This document shows positions 9,285 to 19,247 of a stretch of DNA of 64,000 bases, piece after piece. The position numbers and the translations under genes are program-made. Each line of letters starts with the position of its first letter. The first letter of the stretch is position 1. This DNA comes from Niastella sp. (lineage in GTDB: Bacteria; Bacteroidota; Bacteroidia; Chitinophagales; Chitinophagaceae), in contig JADJVM010000008.1 in the NCBI GenBank assembly GCA_016710595.1, positions 620,001 to 684,000 on the forward strand, in the 5' to 3' direction. The notes beneath the pieces were generated by a model. The model did no database searches. It had not been told where the DNA came from and saw only the letters and a program-made list of their open reading frames with translations.

Positions 9285-11172
9285 TTTTTGCAGGGATATA
9301 TATTGATACCAGGGTACCATTACCGGGGCTGCTCTCCCAATGTATGGTACCTTGTAAAAATGCAATACGGCTTTTCATATTTTGTAAACCGAGGCCTTCT
9401 TTTTCAATATTGGTTTTATCAAATCCTTTGCCATTATCTTCTATCAATAAGGTAATCCCATCGTTCTGGTTATACAATGAGATGTCTAATTGAGTGGCAT
9501 GAGCATGTTTTATGGTATTGTTTACGGCTTCCTGTATCACCCGGTACAAAATTGTTTCTACCACTGTTTCCAAAGGTTTTTCAAGCCCTTCAATATGCAC
9601 CTGAATAGATATGATCTTACTATCAATCTTATTGGTAAAATCTTTTACAGCTTCGGCAAATCCTTTGTGTTGCAAAACAGTGGGCATCATCGCATGGCTT
9701 ACATGTCTTACTTCCTTACAACTTTCGCCTACCATACCCGTTGCTTTATGTAATAAATTTTGTTGCCCGGGCTCCAATCCTTTTAATTGGTCTTCCAGCA
9801 CCTGAAGGTTCAGCCAGGCTGCAATCATTACCTGGCCTACCCCATCGTGCAATTCTGCCGCTACTCTTTTTCTTTCCTGTTCTTCTGCTTTTAAAATATC
9901 GAGTGTTGCCATTTCTCTTTGCCGGATTAATTCCAATTGTAATTCTTTTTCTTTTTTTATTTTATAGCGATGATACCATAACCATCCTGTTAAAAACAAA
10001 AGCAGCATCAATACAGCGCCGCCAATAAGTACCAACTGTTGCTTAGATAATTTTGATTGCTGAAGCGCAATCATTTGTTCCTTTTTATCAGATTCGTATA
10101 ACGCTCTTAGTTCAGCAATTTTTTCCTCTGTTTTTTGATTGATCATGAGGTCTTTGCTCCGCATACCTGAGTCTTTAGCATCAAGGGCCAATTGCAGTTT
10201 ATTGTCTTTTCGGTAAATCTCAGATAATTCATTCCAGGCATTGAATTTAAACTGCTTTGAGTCTATGCTATCTGCCAGTAAAATTGCATGTGCAAAATAT
10301 TGCTCTGCTTTTGGGTAATTCATTTTTCGCTTTTCCAGTTCACCCAGGGTGAGATAATTATCGGCCATATAACCCAGGTTACCATCTGCAGAATCGAGCG
10401 CCAGGCATTGTGTAAAATAATAATGAGCGCTGTCGAATTTATTCATATACATATAACAGTTGCCCATGTTATTATAGAAAATAGATCGTATAGGAGTAGA
10501 AGCCATTGAATCTGCAGCAGCAATTCCGATCCTGTCTATTATCAATGCACTATCAAAATTATTGCTTATCCCATAAATATTTGCTAAGGTTTGCATAGCT
10601 GCTAAATACGAAACTCCATTATGACCACTCTTATTGATCTCAATTGCCTGAAGAATATATTTTTTTGCAGTAGGCAAATCAAATTTAAGTTGATACACTT
10701 CGCCAATATTTGACAGTACAGCTCCGATTCCCCTTGAATATTTTTGTTTTTCATAAATCCTCAATGCTTTAAAAAAATATTCTAAAGCCAATGCATAATC
10801 TGATTTCTTTTTATAACCAAGGCCCAACCCAGCATAAACATTGGCTTTCAGCGAATCTGCTTTTGAATGTGCGAGCAACGCCAGGGCCTGTTCATATAAT
10901 TTCATGGAAAGATCTACCTTATTATAAGAATGATATTTGGCCATTCCAATCAGGCCCATTGCCTGGTAATCTACCGGTAAATTCTTTGCATTCTCCTGTA
11001 TGTGCTTAGCAAAATATAAGAGGGAGTCACGGTTCTTAATCGTAAAATGAGATTGGCGCTCATTCCAATAATTGATCTTTTCTCTTATTCCCGGATCCTG
11101 TTGTTTATCCTGGCAGGAATACAAATAAAAAAACAATCCACAAACCAGTGATAATCTAATTACACTTAACAT
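9271..11172 (-). CDS. TPR-containing sensor histidine kinase (HisKA_3 type)
   Basis: Start placed at 11172 (MLSVIRLSLVCGLFFYLYSC), a lipoprotein-like signal with a lipobox Cys; the extra N-terminal residues of the longest frame look untranslated. About 633 residues. A periplasmic block of tetratricopeptide repeats comes first (for example AYLGLGLGYKKKSDYALALE-like units). One membrane helix follows (LVLIGGAVLMLLLFLTGWLW). Next is a coiled coil, the HisKA_3 dimerisation box ERKRVAAELHDGVGQ with the phospho-accepting His, and an HATPase_c domain (DNGKGFD, GLGLQNMKSR). It pairs with the overlapping regulator. Confidence 0.93.
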   Translation of the reverse strand: MLSVIRLSLVCGLFFYLYSCQDKQQDPGIREKINYWNERQSHFTIKNRDSLLYFAKHIQENAKNLPVDYQAMGLIGMAKYHSYNKVDLSMKLYEQALALLAHSKADSLKANVYAGLGLGYKKKSDYALALEYFFKALRIYEKQKYSRGIGAVLSNIGEVYQLKFDLPTAKKYILQAIEINKSGHNGVSYLAAMQTLANIYGISNNFDSALIIDRIGIAAADSMASTPIRSIFYNNMGNCYMYMNKFDSAHYYFTQCLALDSADGNLGYMADNYLTLGELEKRKMNYPKAEQYFAHAILLADSIDSKQFKFNAWNELSEIYRKDNKLQLALDAKDSGMRSKDLMINQKTEEKIAELRALYESDKKEQMIALQQSKLSKQQLVLIGGAVLMLLLFLTGWLWYHRYKIKKEKELQLELIRQREMATLDILKAEEQERKRVAAELHDGVGQVMIAAWLNLQVLEDQLKGLEPGQQNLLHKATGMVGESCKEVRHVSHAMMPTVLQHKGFAEAVKDFTNKIDSKIISIQVHIEGLEKPLETVVETILYRVIQEAVNNTIKHAHATQLDISLYNQNDGITLLIEDNGKGFDKTNIEKEGLGLQNMKSRIAFLQGTIHWESSPGNGTLVSIYIPAKNEKK

Positions 11173-11445
11173 ATCTATAATAAAAATTGGAAGGATGCTG
11201 TTATATTTTGGATAAAAATAAGGCCGGGTTAACCAGGTTCTATGCAATGTAAATAAAAAAGAGACCTCGTTTTTGTAATTCGATAAGAAATTAACCAGGA
11301 ATAACTTCATATTTTAATATTTTAAAATAAGACCCGGTCATCATAAAATGTAATAAAACCTGTTATTTGTTAAAAAAATCAATAGGATTATGCCTTTAGC
11401 GGTGTAAAAGCATCTAATTAAAAGATAATCAAATAACTTTATGGT

Positions 11446-12273
11446 ATGAATACGGTTGATACAAATTTTGAAAGAACAAAAAACAGGAAAGCGCTGGTTT
11501 ATACCATTATGGTATGTGCCGTATTGTTTTTATTATTCATCATTATCAGTTGGAAAGTAGCGCCACCCACTATACCGTTATCGCAGGACCTTATAGAAAT
11601 AAACCTGGGTAATAATGAAGAAGGCTTTGGAGATATACAGCCGTTGATAAAGGGTGAACGAAACCCAACTCCCGATGCCAGCGATGAAGCTGTACAAGCT
11701 TCTGCGCCAGCGCCCGAACAAGACCAGGCGGTAACAGCTGATGAGAATGCAGAAGAAAATGCAGCCCCGGTTACAAAAACCGTAAAAACTACAAAACCAA
11801 AAATAAACCCAACGCCTACCCCGGTTACAAAACCTACTCCCAAACCACAAAAACCAAAGTTTACTTATAATGGCCCGGGAAAAGGAAATGGTAATAATGA
11901 TACGGAAGATAATGGTTATAAGAACCAGGGCAATAATCCCGGTGGGCGTGGAGATGCGGGCGACCCTTCTGGAAATAAAGATTCTTATGGCAATACACCC
12001 GGCGGTAAAGTAGGTGGAATAAGGGTTACCAGCGGGAACAGAAAAATCGTTCGGTTTTATTCATTTACCGGCGACTTGCCCAAGGCAACAATTTTTGCAA
12101 GTATTAAAGTTTCTCCCGAAGGCAAAGGGCATTTTGTACAAATGGTAAAACCCAGCACCAGTTACGATAAAAGATATGCAACTGCTATCGTCAATTACTT
12201 AAGCAATATGCAATTTGATAAAGCCAAAGATGAATCACTGGTAACGGTTCAGTTTAACTTTAATATTAACTGA
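11446..12273 (+). CDS. TonB-like energy transducer protein
   Basis: A 275-residue protein with one N-terminal membrane helix (about 16-34) after a short cytoplasmic leader. A long Pro/Lys/Thr-rich and Asn/Gly-rich periplasmic linker follows, with a compact C-terminal beta-alpha-beta domain (about 195-275). This is the TonB plan, coupling the inner-membrane proton motive force to outer-membrane receptors. The C-terminal domain is divergent and no exbB/exbD lies beside it in the window. It is 47 bases upstream of folC on the same strand. The 134-base gap before it is a divergent promoter region shared with the kinase operon. Confidence 0.7.
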   Translation: MNTVDTNFERTKNRKALVYTIMVCAVLFLLFIIISWKVAPPTIPLSQDLIEINLGNNEEGFGDIQPLIKGERNPTPDASDEAVQASAPAPEQDQAVTADENAEENAAPVTKTVKTTKPKINPTPTPVTKPTPKPQKPKFTYNGPGKGNGNNDTEDNGYKNQGNNPGGRGDAGDPSGNKDSYGNTPGGKVGGIRVTSGNRKIVRFYSFTGDLPKATIFASIKVSPEGKGHFVQMVKPSTSYDKRYATAIVNYLSNMQFDKAKDESLVTVQFNFNIN

Positions 12274-12320
12274 TGATCTCATAACCATTATCAAACAAAA
12301 GATTTTAATGCTGCTTTTAA

Positions 12321-13625
12321 ATGACCTACCAGCAAACGATTGATTACCTATACAGCCAATTGCCTTTATTCAGCAAGGCTGGTAAATCTGCTATTAAAGA
12401 AGGCCTGCAAAATATAGAAGCCCTATGTACTGCATTGGGCAATCCACAAAATAAATTTAAAAGCATTCATATAGCGGGAACCAATGGTAAAGGCAGTTGC
12501 AGCCATTGCCTGGCGGCTATTTTACAGGAATCGGGTTATAAGACGGGATTATATACTTCGCCCCATATTAAAGATTTTGCAGAGCGGATTCGTATAAATG
12601 GGAAAAAAATAGATCATCATTTTGTAGTAGATTTTGTAGAACAAACTTACCCGCTTGTTGAAAAAATAAAACCTTCTTTTTTTGAAATTACTGTTGCCAT
12701 GGCATTCGCCTGGTTTGCCGATCAAAAAATTGATATTGCCATTGTAGAAACGGGGCTGGGTGGCCGGTTAGACAGCACCAATATCTTATCTCCCATCCTC
12801 AGCATCATTACGAATATAAGTTTTGACCACATGAATATCCTGGGAGATAATTTAGAACAAATTGCATTTGAAAAAGCAGGCATCATAAAGCCCAATACAC
12901 CCGTAGTAATTGGCGCTTACACTCCTGAAACCAAAAATGTATTTGCACAGAAAATTAAAGAATCCAATGCCGCCGTTACCTGGGCACAGGATGATTACCG
13001 GGTAAGCGGCCTCACCAAAACAGGAAATTTATTAGAATGTGATGTTACTGATTTGCATACCAGCATCCTGGAACATTATGTGCTGGACCTCGCCGGCAGG
13101 TACCAGTCAGAAAATATAAAAACGATATTGGCTGCAGAAAAAATTTTACGTTCTATGGGATACAACATTAATGATGCTTCCGAAAAATATGCACTCAATC
13201 ATGTAAAACCACTTACCGGACTTTTAGGCCGTTGGGATATTATACAAGAAAGCCCTACCATCATTGTAGATGTGGGCCACAATGAAGCAGGCATACAACA
13301 AATTATTTCACAGTTAGAAAAAGAATATCAAAACCAGCAATGGCATTTTATCCTGGGTTTTGTAAAAGATAAAGAAATTGATGCCATGCTTGACCTGCTA
13401 CCCAAAAAAGCAAGTTACTATTTCACACAAGCACAATTACCCAGGGCGTTAGGCTATACAGCATTACAAAAAATGGCGAATGAAAAAAAATTAATGGGAT
13501 TGGGTTATACCAACGTAAATGAAGCATTGGCTGCGGCATTAGAGAATGCAGGTGAAGCAGATACCATCATCATTTGCGGAAGCTTTTTCATCATTGCAGA
13601 ACTGGATGGTTATGGAGAAACATAA
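12321..13625 (+). CDS. folC: Bifunctional folylpolyglutamate synthase/dihydrofolate synthase
   Basis: Cytoplasmic Mur-ligase-family enzyme that adds glutamate to (dihydro)folate with ATP. The 434 residues contain the folate-synthase P-loop HIAGTNGKGSCSH near 50, the DSTN segment in GLGGRLDSTNILSPI, SFDHMNILGD, and the C-terminal Mur ligase region with DVGHNEAGI. Length and motif order are normal. It probably shares a transcript with the TonB-like gene and ends one base before the convergent NUDIX gene. Confidence 0.95.
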   Translation: MTYQQTIDYLYSQLPLFSKAGKSAIKEGLQNIEALCTALGNPQNKFKSIHIAGTNGKGSCSHCLAAILQESGYKTGLYTSPHIKDFAERIRINGKKIDHHFVVDFVEQTYPLVEKIKPSFFEITVAMAFAWFADQKIDIAIVETGLGGRLDSTNILSPILSIITNISFDHMNILGDNLEQIAFEKAGIIKPNTPVVIGAYTPETKNVFAQKIKESNAAVTWAQDDYRVSGLTKTGNLLECDVTDLHTSILEHYVLDLAGRYQSENIKTILAAEKILRSMGYNINDASEKYALNHVKPLTGLLGRWDIIQESPTIIVDVGHNEAGIQQIISQLEKEYQNQQWHFILGFVKDKEIDAMLDLLPKKASYYFTQAQLPRALGYTALQKMANEKKLMGLGYTNVNEALAAALENAGEADTIIICGSFFIIAELDGYGET

Positions 13626-13626
13626 T

Positions 13627-14169
13627 TTACCTTTTGTGTGCCAACAGGTATTGAAACCCATAAAACATACAAAGCGCATGCATACTTTGTACAATTTTAT
13701 TTTGCTGTAATAAACGATTCGCTTCCTCCAGGGGTTTTAGTATTAAGTTTATTTCTTCATTTTGATCTAAAGATTGTTCCTGTATTTTTTTTCCTCCCGT
13801 AGCAATAAAAAGATCCGTAAAATTATTAAGCACACCGGGGTTGGCAGCAGTGGTCCCCAGATGATGAATGAAAGAAAATGAATACCCTGTTTCTTCCAGT
13901 AATTCTCTTGCGATCCCGCTTTTTTCATCTTCGCCCGGTTCAATAAAACCGCCCGGTAATTCTAAAATGGTTTGTGCAATAGGATGACGGTATTGTTCTA
14001 CAAAAATCATTTGATCATCATCCGTTATTGCCATGGCACATGCACTGGTAGGTAGTTCTACCACAAAATAAGGATCTACAATTTTACCCTGTAATGTTTT
14101 ATAGGCATCTTCCCTCGATGTAAAATAAGGATGGCGGGTAATATATTTACTGGATAATATTTTAAACAT
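13627..14169 (-). CDS. NUDIX hydrolase, ADP-ribose pyrophosphatase-like
   Basis: A 180-residue NUDIX protein. The Nudix box reads GGFIEPGEDEKSGIARELLE followed by ETGY, matching Gx5Ex7REUxEExGU. The upstream MIFVEQYRHPIAQTILELPG stretch is typical of the ADP-ribose/nucleoside-diphosphate-sugar pyrophosphatase subgroup, which hydrolyses X-linked nucleoside diphosphates with Mg. The exact substrate is inference. It lies 11 bases downstream of the DinB-like gene on the same strand, likely in one transcript with it and the FKBP gene. Confidence 0.9.
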   Translation of the reverse strand: MFKILSSKYITRHPYFTSREDAYKTLQGKIVDPYFVVELPTSACAMAITDDDQMIFVEQYRHPIAQTILELPGGFIEPGEDEKSGIARELLEETGYSFSFIHHLGTTAANPGVLNNFTDLFIATGGKKIQEQSLDQNEEINLILKPLEEANRLLQQNKIVQSMHALCMFYGFQYLLAHKR

Positions 14170-14180
14170 ACACTGCTTAT

Positions 14181-14705
14181 TTATACGTTCTCCCTCCTTC
14201 TATACTGGAGGATGTGTGCTGTATGATGCTTACCATGCCAGGCATATAAACCCAGCAAATACCACAATGTCATTTCCTTTTTATATTCAGGATGAAACAT
14301 TTTTTTTTGCCAATCAGCCGGCTGCATATCTTTTAATAGCGCTCCCCATTTTAAATGTATGCCATGCAATAAAGTAAGCGAAATATTGATGGGCAAATTT
14401 TTTGTATCTGCCAGTTGCACCCAGGCATCCTGGTCGTAAGGTTTTATCTCCGGGCAATTTTCAGTAAGGCCCATTTTAAAACGAATGAGTGCATTGCTGT
14501 GGCTATCGGCCACATGGTGAACTAATTGATGAATGGTCCAGCCACCGGGCCGGTAAGGTTGCTGAAGGCTGTCCTCATCTAAGTTTTGGATGGCTGCTTC
14601 TAACTGGCTGGGAAGCCACTTAATATCCAGCATCCATTCATCCCGCAATGCATCAGAATACGATTGAGGTTCATAAGCCCCAATCGGGTATTTCAATTCA
14701 TCCAT
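14181..14705 (-). CDS. DinB/YfiT-family putative metal-dependent hydrolase or thiol transferase
   Basis: A 174-residue four-helix-bundle protein of the DinB superfamily, YfiT branch. Metal-binding histidines are visible in GWTIHQLVHHVADSH (about 56-70) and in AWHGKHHTAHI near the end, the expected three-His arrangement. YfiT relatives act as bacillithiol transferases or metal-dependent hydrolases; Bacteroidota members are mostly uncharacterised. Its ATG shares one base with the stop of the FKBP gene, which implies translational coupling. Confidence 0.85.
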   Translation of the reverse strand: MDELKYPIGAYEPQSYSDALRDEWMLDIKWLPSQLEAAIQNLDEDSLQQPYRPGGWTIHQLVHHVADSHSNALIRFKMGLTENCPEIKPYDQDAWVQLADTKNLPINISLTLLHGIHLKWGALLKDMQPADWQKKMFHPEYKKEMTLWYLLGLYAWHGKHHTAHILQYRRRENV

Positions 14706-15430
14706 TATTGTTTTGATAAGGGTTTAATATCGTGCAATTCTATTTCAAAAATTAATGTAGAACCGCCCGGCACTACAGCGCCATTGCCCCGGTCGCCGTA
14801 TCCAAGTTCACTTGGTATAAAAACTTTCCATTTAGAACCTTTGGGCATCATTTGCAAGGCTTCTGTCCAGCCTTTAATTACCTGGGTTACTACAAAATGA
14901 ACCGGCGCTCCCCTGTCGTAAGAATTGTCAACTTTAGCGCCGTTAATAAGCGTTCCGGCATAATCAACTACTACGGTATCGGTAGCAATCGGCTTTGGCC
15001 CATCTCCTTCTTTTAAAATTTCATATTGAAGCCCATCAGGCAGTGTGATTACACCCGGGCGTGTTTTATTTTTTGCAAGAAAAGCTTTTCCTATTTCTTT
15101 TTCTGCATTTATTTTCTTTTGGGCAAACTCCTGTAACTTTTGTTGCAAGGTCATGCCTGCCTGTTGTTCATCCATCAGTAATTTTTTATTTGCAAATACA
15201 TCCTGCATTGCTTTTTGCATCAGGGCATTGTTAATATTTTCGATACCCTGTGCTTTCATACTTTGTGCAATATTGATACCGGCGGCATAACTAAAACTAT
15301 CAATCCCATTTTTTAAGACAGGCGCAATTGTGGATGGTGCGGGCTTTACAGGTTTTACTGTTTTCTTTTGCTGTGCCAATACAGGAAAAGAAAGGCTGGT
15401 AATAAAAACCAGGAATGTGATTTTTTTCAT
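14705..15430 (-). CDS. FKBP-type peptidyl-prolyl cis-trans isomerase, exported
   Basis: A 241-residue Mip-like FKBP. It has a signal peptide (MKKITFLVFITSLSFPVLAQ), a helical N-terminal dimerisation region (about 40-125) with FAQKKINAEKEIGKAFL, and a C-terminal FKBP domain. That domain contains VDYAGTLINGAKVDNSYDRG, QVIKGWTEALQMMPKG, FIPSELGYGDRG and PGGSTLIFEIELHDI. It speeds proline isomerisation during folding of envelope proteins. It is 51 bases after the fused FBPase/ABC gene on the same strand. Confidence 0.93.
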   Translation of the reverse strand: MKKITFLVFITSLSFPVLAQQKKTVKPVKPAPSTIAPVLKNGIDSFSYAAGINIAQSMKAQGIENINNALMQKAMQDVFANKKLLMDEQQAGMTLQQKLQEFAQKKINAEKEIGKAFLAKNKTRPGVITLPDGLQYEILKEGDGPKPIATDTVVVDYAGTLINGAKVDNSYDRGAPVHFVVTQVIKGWTEALQMMPKGSKWKVFIPSELGYGDRGNGAVVPGGSTLIFEIELHDIKPLSKQ

Positions 15431-15481
15431 ACTAATACTTATCCGTTAAATTTTAAATTAATGTTGCAAATGTATAAAAGC

Positions 15482-17260
15482 TTATTCATCCCGCATTTCC
15501 CTACCTGTTAAATGTATAAAAACATCTTCCAGGTTAGCGGCTTTGGCAGGTTTTGGCCTTTCGAAACCGGTGGCCAGCAATTCGTCAATCATTTTATCTG
15601 GCGAAGCCAATTTAATGATCTCACCTTTATCCAGTATGGCGATCCTGTCACAAAGTTGTTCAGCTTCATCCATATAATGGGTTGTCATAATTACGGTAGT
15701 CCCATTTTCACGGATTTGTTTTATCAGGTCCCATAAATTACGGCGGGCTTGTGGGTCCAGCCCGGTAGTGGGTTCATCTAAAAAAATAATCCGGGGTGTG
15801 TTGATGAGTGTGGTAGCAATACTAAAACGTTGCTTTTGGCCTCCACTTAATTCTTTACTTTTATTTTTAGCTTTATCTACCAGGTTCACTTTTTCAAGCA
15901 GTTTGATGGCATCTGTTTTTCGGTTATACAATCCGCTAAAAAGTTCTATAAGCTCTACCAAATTCAGGTTGGGATAAAAACCGGATGATTGTAATTGTAC
16001 CCCTATGATTTTTTTTATGCTGCTGGGGTCTTCATCCAGGTTAAAGCCATCTATAATAACCTGCCCCGAAGTTTTTTCTCTTAGGGTTTCCATTATTTCG
16101 AGGGTGGTAGATTTACCGGCGCCATTTGGGCCCAGCAAACCAAATATTTCTCCTTCATATACTTCAAAAGAAATATTATTTACAGCCGTAAAATCGCCAT
16201 ACTTTTTTACAAGACCTTGTACGGAGATAATTGTTTTTGTTGTCATTTTATTTTTATCAATATAGCTTTCAAGTTCATCCATCATACCGGCGCTCCCCAC
16301 AAAGAAAGGGGTACGCTGATGCAGTTTTGTTGGCTGAATATCCAAAATCCTGATTTCTCCATTGGTTGCTTTGCCACCTGCTTTTTCTACAATAAAAGCA
16401 AAAGGATTGCATTCATACAATAAGCGCAGTTTGCCATTGGGCTTATCGGTAGTACCGGGATACATAAAAATACCGCCTTTAATAAGGTTGCGATGCACAT
16501 CGCTTACCATACTACCAATATAGCGTTGAGTATAAGGCCCACCGGTAGCACTGTCTTTTTTCTGGCATGCCGTAATATATTCTTTTACACGGGAATCGTA
16601 CCTGAAAAAATTTCCATGATTTACGGAATATATTTTACCCATGTCCGGGCATTTTATGTTTGGATGACTAAGTGAAAATTCGCCAATAGATTGATCCAGT
16701 GTGAAACCATTTACACCCCGGCGGGTAGCATATACCATCATGGTAGATGATCCATAAATGATATAGCCTGCTGCCACTTGTTTATTGCCCGGCTGCAAAA
16801 AATCTTCGAGGGTAGCGGGATGCCCCAATTTACTCACCCGGCGATAAATGCTAAAAATGGTACCAATAGAAACATTTACATCAATATTACTGCTCCCATC
16901 CAATGGATCGAACATACAGATGTATTTTGATTTGTTGCTTACTTCATCATTAAATACTACGATGTCATCCATCTCTTCGCTACCAATACCGGCGCAACTA
17001 ATACCATGACGCAGCACACCCATAAATTGATTGTTGGCAAACACATCTAATTTCTTCACTTCTTCACCCTGCACGTTCATCGTTCCGGCATCGCCTAAAA
17101 TATCTACCAGGCCGGCTTTATTCACTTCTACATTCACTCTTTTTGCGGCAAGGCCGATATCCCGCAAGAGGCCGGACAATTCGCCGGTTGCCCTGGGAAA
17201 ATTCCGAAGTTCCTGGATGGTGAATTCATCAAGTGTTTGTACATTCCTGTTTACAAGCAT
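15482..17260 (-). CDS. fbp: Class I fructose-1,6-bisphosphatase read in frame into an ABC transporter ATPase
   Basis: One 592-codon frame holds two complete proteins. Residues 1-338 (16247-17260) are class I FBPase, the gluconeogenic enzyme, with FDPLDGSSNIDVN and the full C-terminal catalytic region. Residues 339-592 (15482-16246) start at an ATG and form an ABC-2-type exporter ATPase with Walker A GPNGAGKST, signature LSGGQKQR, Walker B IIFLDEPTTGLD and the TTHYMDEAE switch. No linker separates them, and no permease follows. The junction contains an A5 tract; one more A would create TAA just before the ATPase ATG. Two adjacent genes joined by a base loss, or by sequence error, are more likely than a working fusion. 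Confidence 0.85.
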   Translation of the reverse strand: MLVNRNVQTLDEFTIQELRNFPRATGELSGLLRDIGLAAKRVNVEVNKAGLVDILGDAGTMNVQGEEVKKLDVFANNQFMGVLRHGISCAGIGSEEMDDIVVFNDEVSNKSKYICMFDPLDGSSNIDVNVSIGTIFSIYRRVSKLGHPATLEDFLQPGNKQVAAGYIIYGSSTMMVYATRRGVNGFTLDQSIGEFSLSHPNIKCPDMGKIYSVNHGNFFRYDSRVKEYITACQKKDSATGGPYTQRYIGSMVSDVHRNLIKGGIFMYPGTTDKPNGKLRLLYECNPFAFIVEKAGGKATNGEIRILDIQPTKLHQRTPFFVGSAGMMDELESYIDKNKMTTKTIISVQGLVKKYGDFTAVNNISFEVYEGEIFGLLGPNGAGKSTTLEIMETLREKTSGQVIIDGFNLDEDPSSIKKIIGVQLQSSGFYPNLNLVELIELFSGLYNRKTDAIKLLEKVNLVDKAKNKSKELSGGQKQRFSIATTLINTPRIIFLDEPTTGLDPQARRNLWDLIKQIRENGTTVIMTTHYMDEAEQLCDRIAILDKGEIIKLASPDKMIDELLATGFERPKPAKAANLEDVFIHLTGREMRDE

Positions 17261-17361
17261 AAAACAATTTTACAGTTAGAAATTAGCCATTAGCTTTGCA
17301 GCTTCAAAAGTAAGCTATTTCACGAATTAGGGAAAGGGAACTACAGCCTTAGTTTTATAAA

Positions 17362-18635
17362 ATGATAACAGTTATGAGGGTTTTTAAATTTGGTGGCGCA
17401 AGTATCCAATCTATTGAACGGATAAAAACGACGGGAGCAATCTTAAAAAATAATACACAGGAAAAAATGCTGCTGGTTGTTTCGGCCATGGGCAAAACAA
17501 CCAATGCGCTTGAAAAAGTTGCCGAATCTTTTTTTAATGGCAACCAAAATGAAGCCTTATTATTATTTAACCGGGTAAAGCAACAACACTTAGATACTTT
17601 AAAATATATTACCGTATTAAATTGGCAGGAGGCTGAAAACAGGATGAAAGATTTTTTTACAGAAGTAGAATGGCTGCTGCATGATAAACCGCTAAAAGAA
17701 TATGATTTTTATTACGACCAAATTGTTTGCTGTGGTGAACTGCTAAGCACCTGGATCATGTACCAATATTGTGTAGAAGAAAAATTAAATGCCTGTTGGG
17801 TAGATGTAAGGGATATTATCCGCACAGATGATAATTTCAGGGATGCTGCCATTGACTGGGCATATACGAAGCAAAAAGTGGAGACAGAAATCAAAAATCT
17901 TTTTAATAAGTATGATATTGTAATTACACAGGGATTTATTGGCGCTACCGATGAGAATGAAAGTACCACACTGGGCCGGGAAGGCAGCGACTTTACTGCT
18001 GCCATCTTTGCAAACCTTTTAGAAGCATCATCTCTTACTATTTGGAAGGATGTGGATTCTGTAATGAATGCCGATCCACGCCAATTTAAAAATGCTATTG
18101 GCATCCCATCTTTAAGCTACAGCGAAGTGATAGAAATGGCATATTACGGCGCTCAGGTAATACATCCTAAAACCATTAAGCCGCTTCAAAATAAAAATAT
18201 ACCCCTGTATGTAAAAAGTTTTTTAAACCCGCAATTGCCGGGGACCATTATCAGCAGTACCCTTTCTAAAAAATTACCACCGGTAATTGTAAAAAAGAAA
18301 ACCAGGTGCTGATGCAGTTTAGTTCTAAAGATTTTTCTTTTGTAGAAGGAAAGCCGGTACAGCAATTACAGGAAATATTTAAAACGGTCCGGCTCAATCC
18401 TAATTTAATTCAAAATACTGCCATCTCATTACTTTGCTGTTTGGATGACCGGCCAGAAAAAATTGAGCAAATTGCTTTAGAGGCCGGGGTTTTATTTAAT
18501 GTATCGCTCGAAAAAAACCTTACCCTGCTTACCATCAGGCATTATGATGATGATATTATAAAAGAGTTTACTGAAAATAAAACCATTGTTTTATTACAAA
18601 AAACTACTACAACGCTCCAGGTATTGTATCGGTAG
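17362..18635 (+). CDS. lysC: Aspartate kinase, catalytic and ACT regions in two frames
   Basis: First enzyme of the aspartate family (Lys/Thr/Met/DAP). The first frame (17362 or, more likely, 17374 to 18312) has KFGGASI, the VVSAMGKTTNALEKVAESF region and TLGREGSDFTAAIFA. It stops after PPVIVKKKTRC. The ACT-like regulatory part continues in another frame at 18306-18635. A -1 shift at the heptamer A_AAA_AAG (about 18290-18297) joins the two exactly as in full-length Bacteroidota enzymes. Either one A is missing (mutation or sequence error) or a programmed frameshift makes long and short forms. Confidence 0.85.
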
Positions 18636-19179
18636 TGGATGGTTCGGTGAAATAAGGGATATTATGCAGCGATAAATATTATTAAAATGCTGGGTAAATT
18701 ATTGGGGGGACACAGTTCAAGTTACCAGCAGATTTTTTTTGTCAATACTGTGCCCATTGGTCTATTTAAGTTTGTGTCAATACTTTTTATAAATGAAGTA
18801 AACTATAATAGCGAACATACATAGTCCCCACAATTTTGGCAGGAAAACTAAAAATGTTTCCAGGATGTCCCAACCGAATTTTAATTATTTACCCTGTTGT
18901 TAATTGCGTATGTTAGCCGTTCTTCATTTTTACTGAACGTTTCTGTGTCAAGTTGTTCGATAGAATTTGTAGTGCAACGTCTTCCGCTTTTATGACTCGA
19001 TAAGCTAAATAGTCAATGTTATTTTATATTTTTTTTAATGTTGTGTCGAGTTTGGTATTTGGAACTCGGAATGTAATTGAATTTGTTACTGTATAGTAGG
19101 TCGTTTCAAGAGAAGAGTCAGCTATAGCAGCTTGGCTTTCACTGGCAAGCTACTTAAAGTATAGGCAAGCTAACTACAT
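18636..19179. other. Boundary region between core chromosome and cassette array, with gene remnants
   Basis: No intact gene. A minus-strand frame at 18913-19023 without a start codon encodes a plausible protein tail (DYLAYRVIKAEDVALQILSN...), probably a decayed cassette gene. A GTTAGCC heptamer at 18912-18918 fits the GTTRRRY integron core-site consensus but is isolated. The remainder is AT-rich, with short GTGTCAA-like repeated words. Confidence 0.4.
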
Positions 19180-19234
19180 GTTCAACATCAGTTTCATGTC
19201 TTGCCCTACGGGCAACACGAAACCTTAGTTATTG
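19180..19234 (+). mobile_element. Right-end fragment of the IS91-like/miniature element family
   Basis: About 55 bases match the right end shared by both IS91-like copies and all miniature copies: TTCAACATC, a TTGCCC/GGGCAA hairpin, then CACGAAACC and TTAGTTATTG. No left end is present. It marks a decayed insertion at the left border of the array, 13 bases from the stop of the NucS-like gene. Confidence 0.75.
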
Positions 19235-19247
19235 TAGGCAGTCCTTG

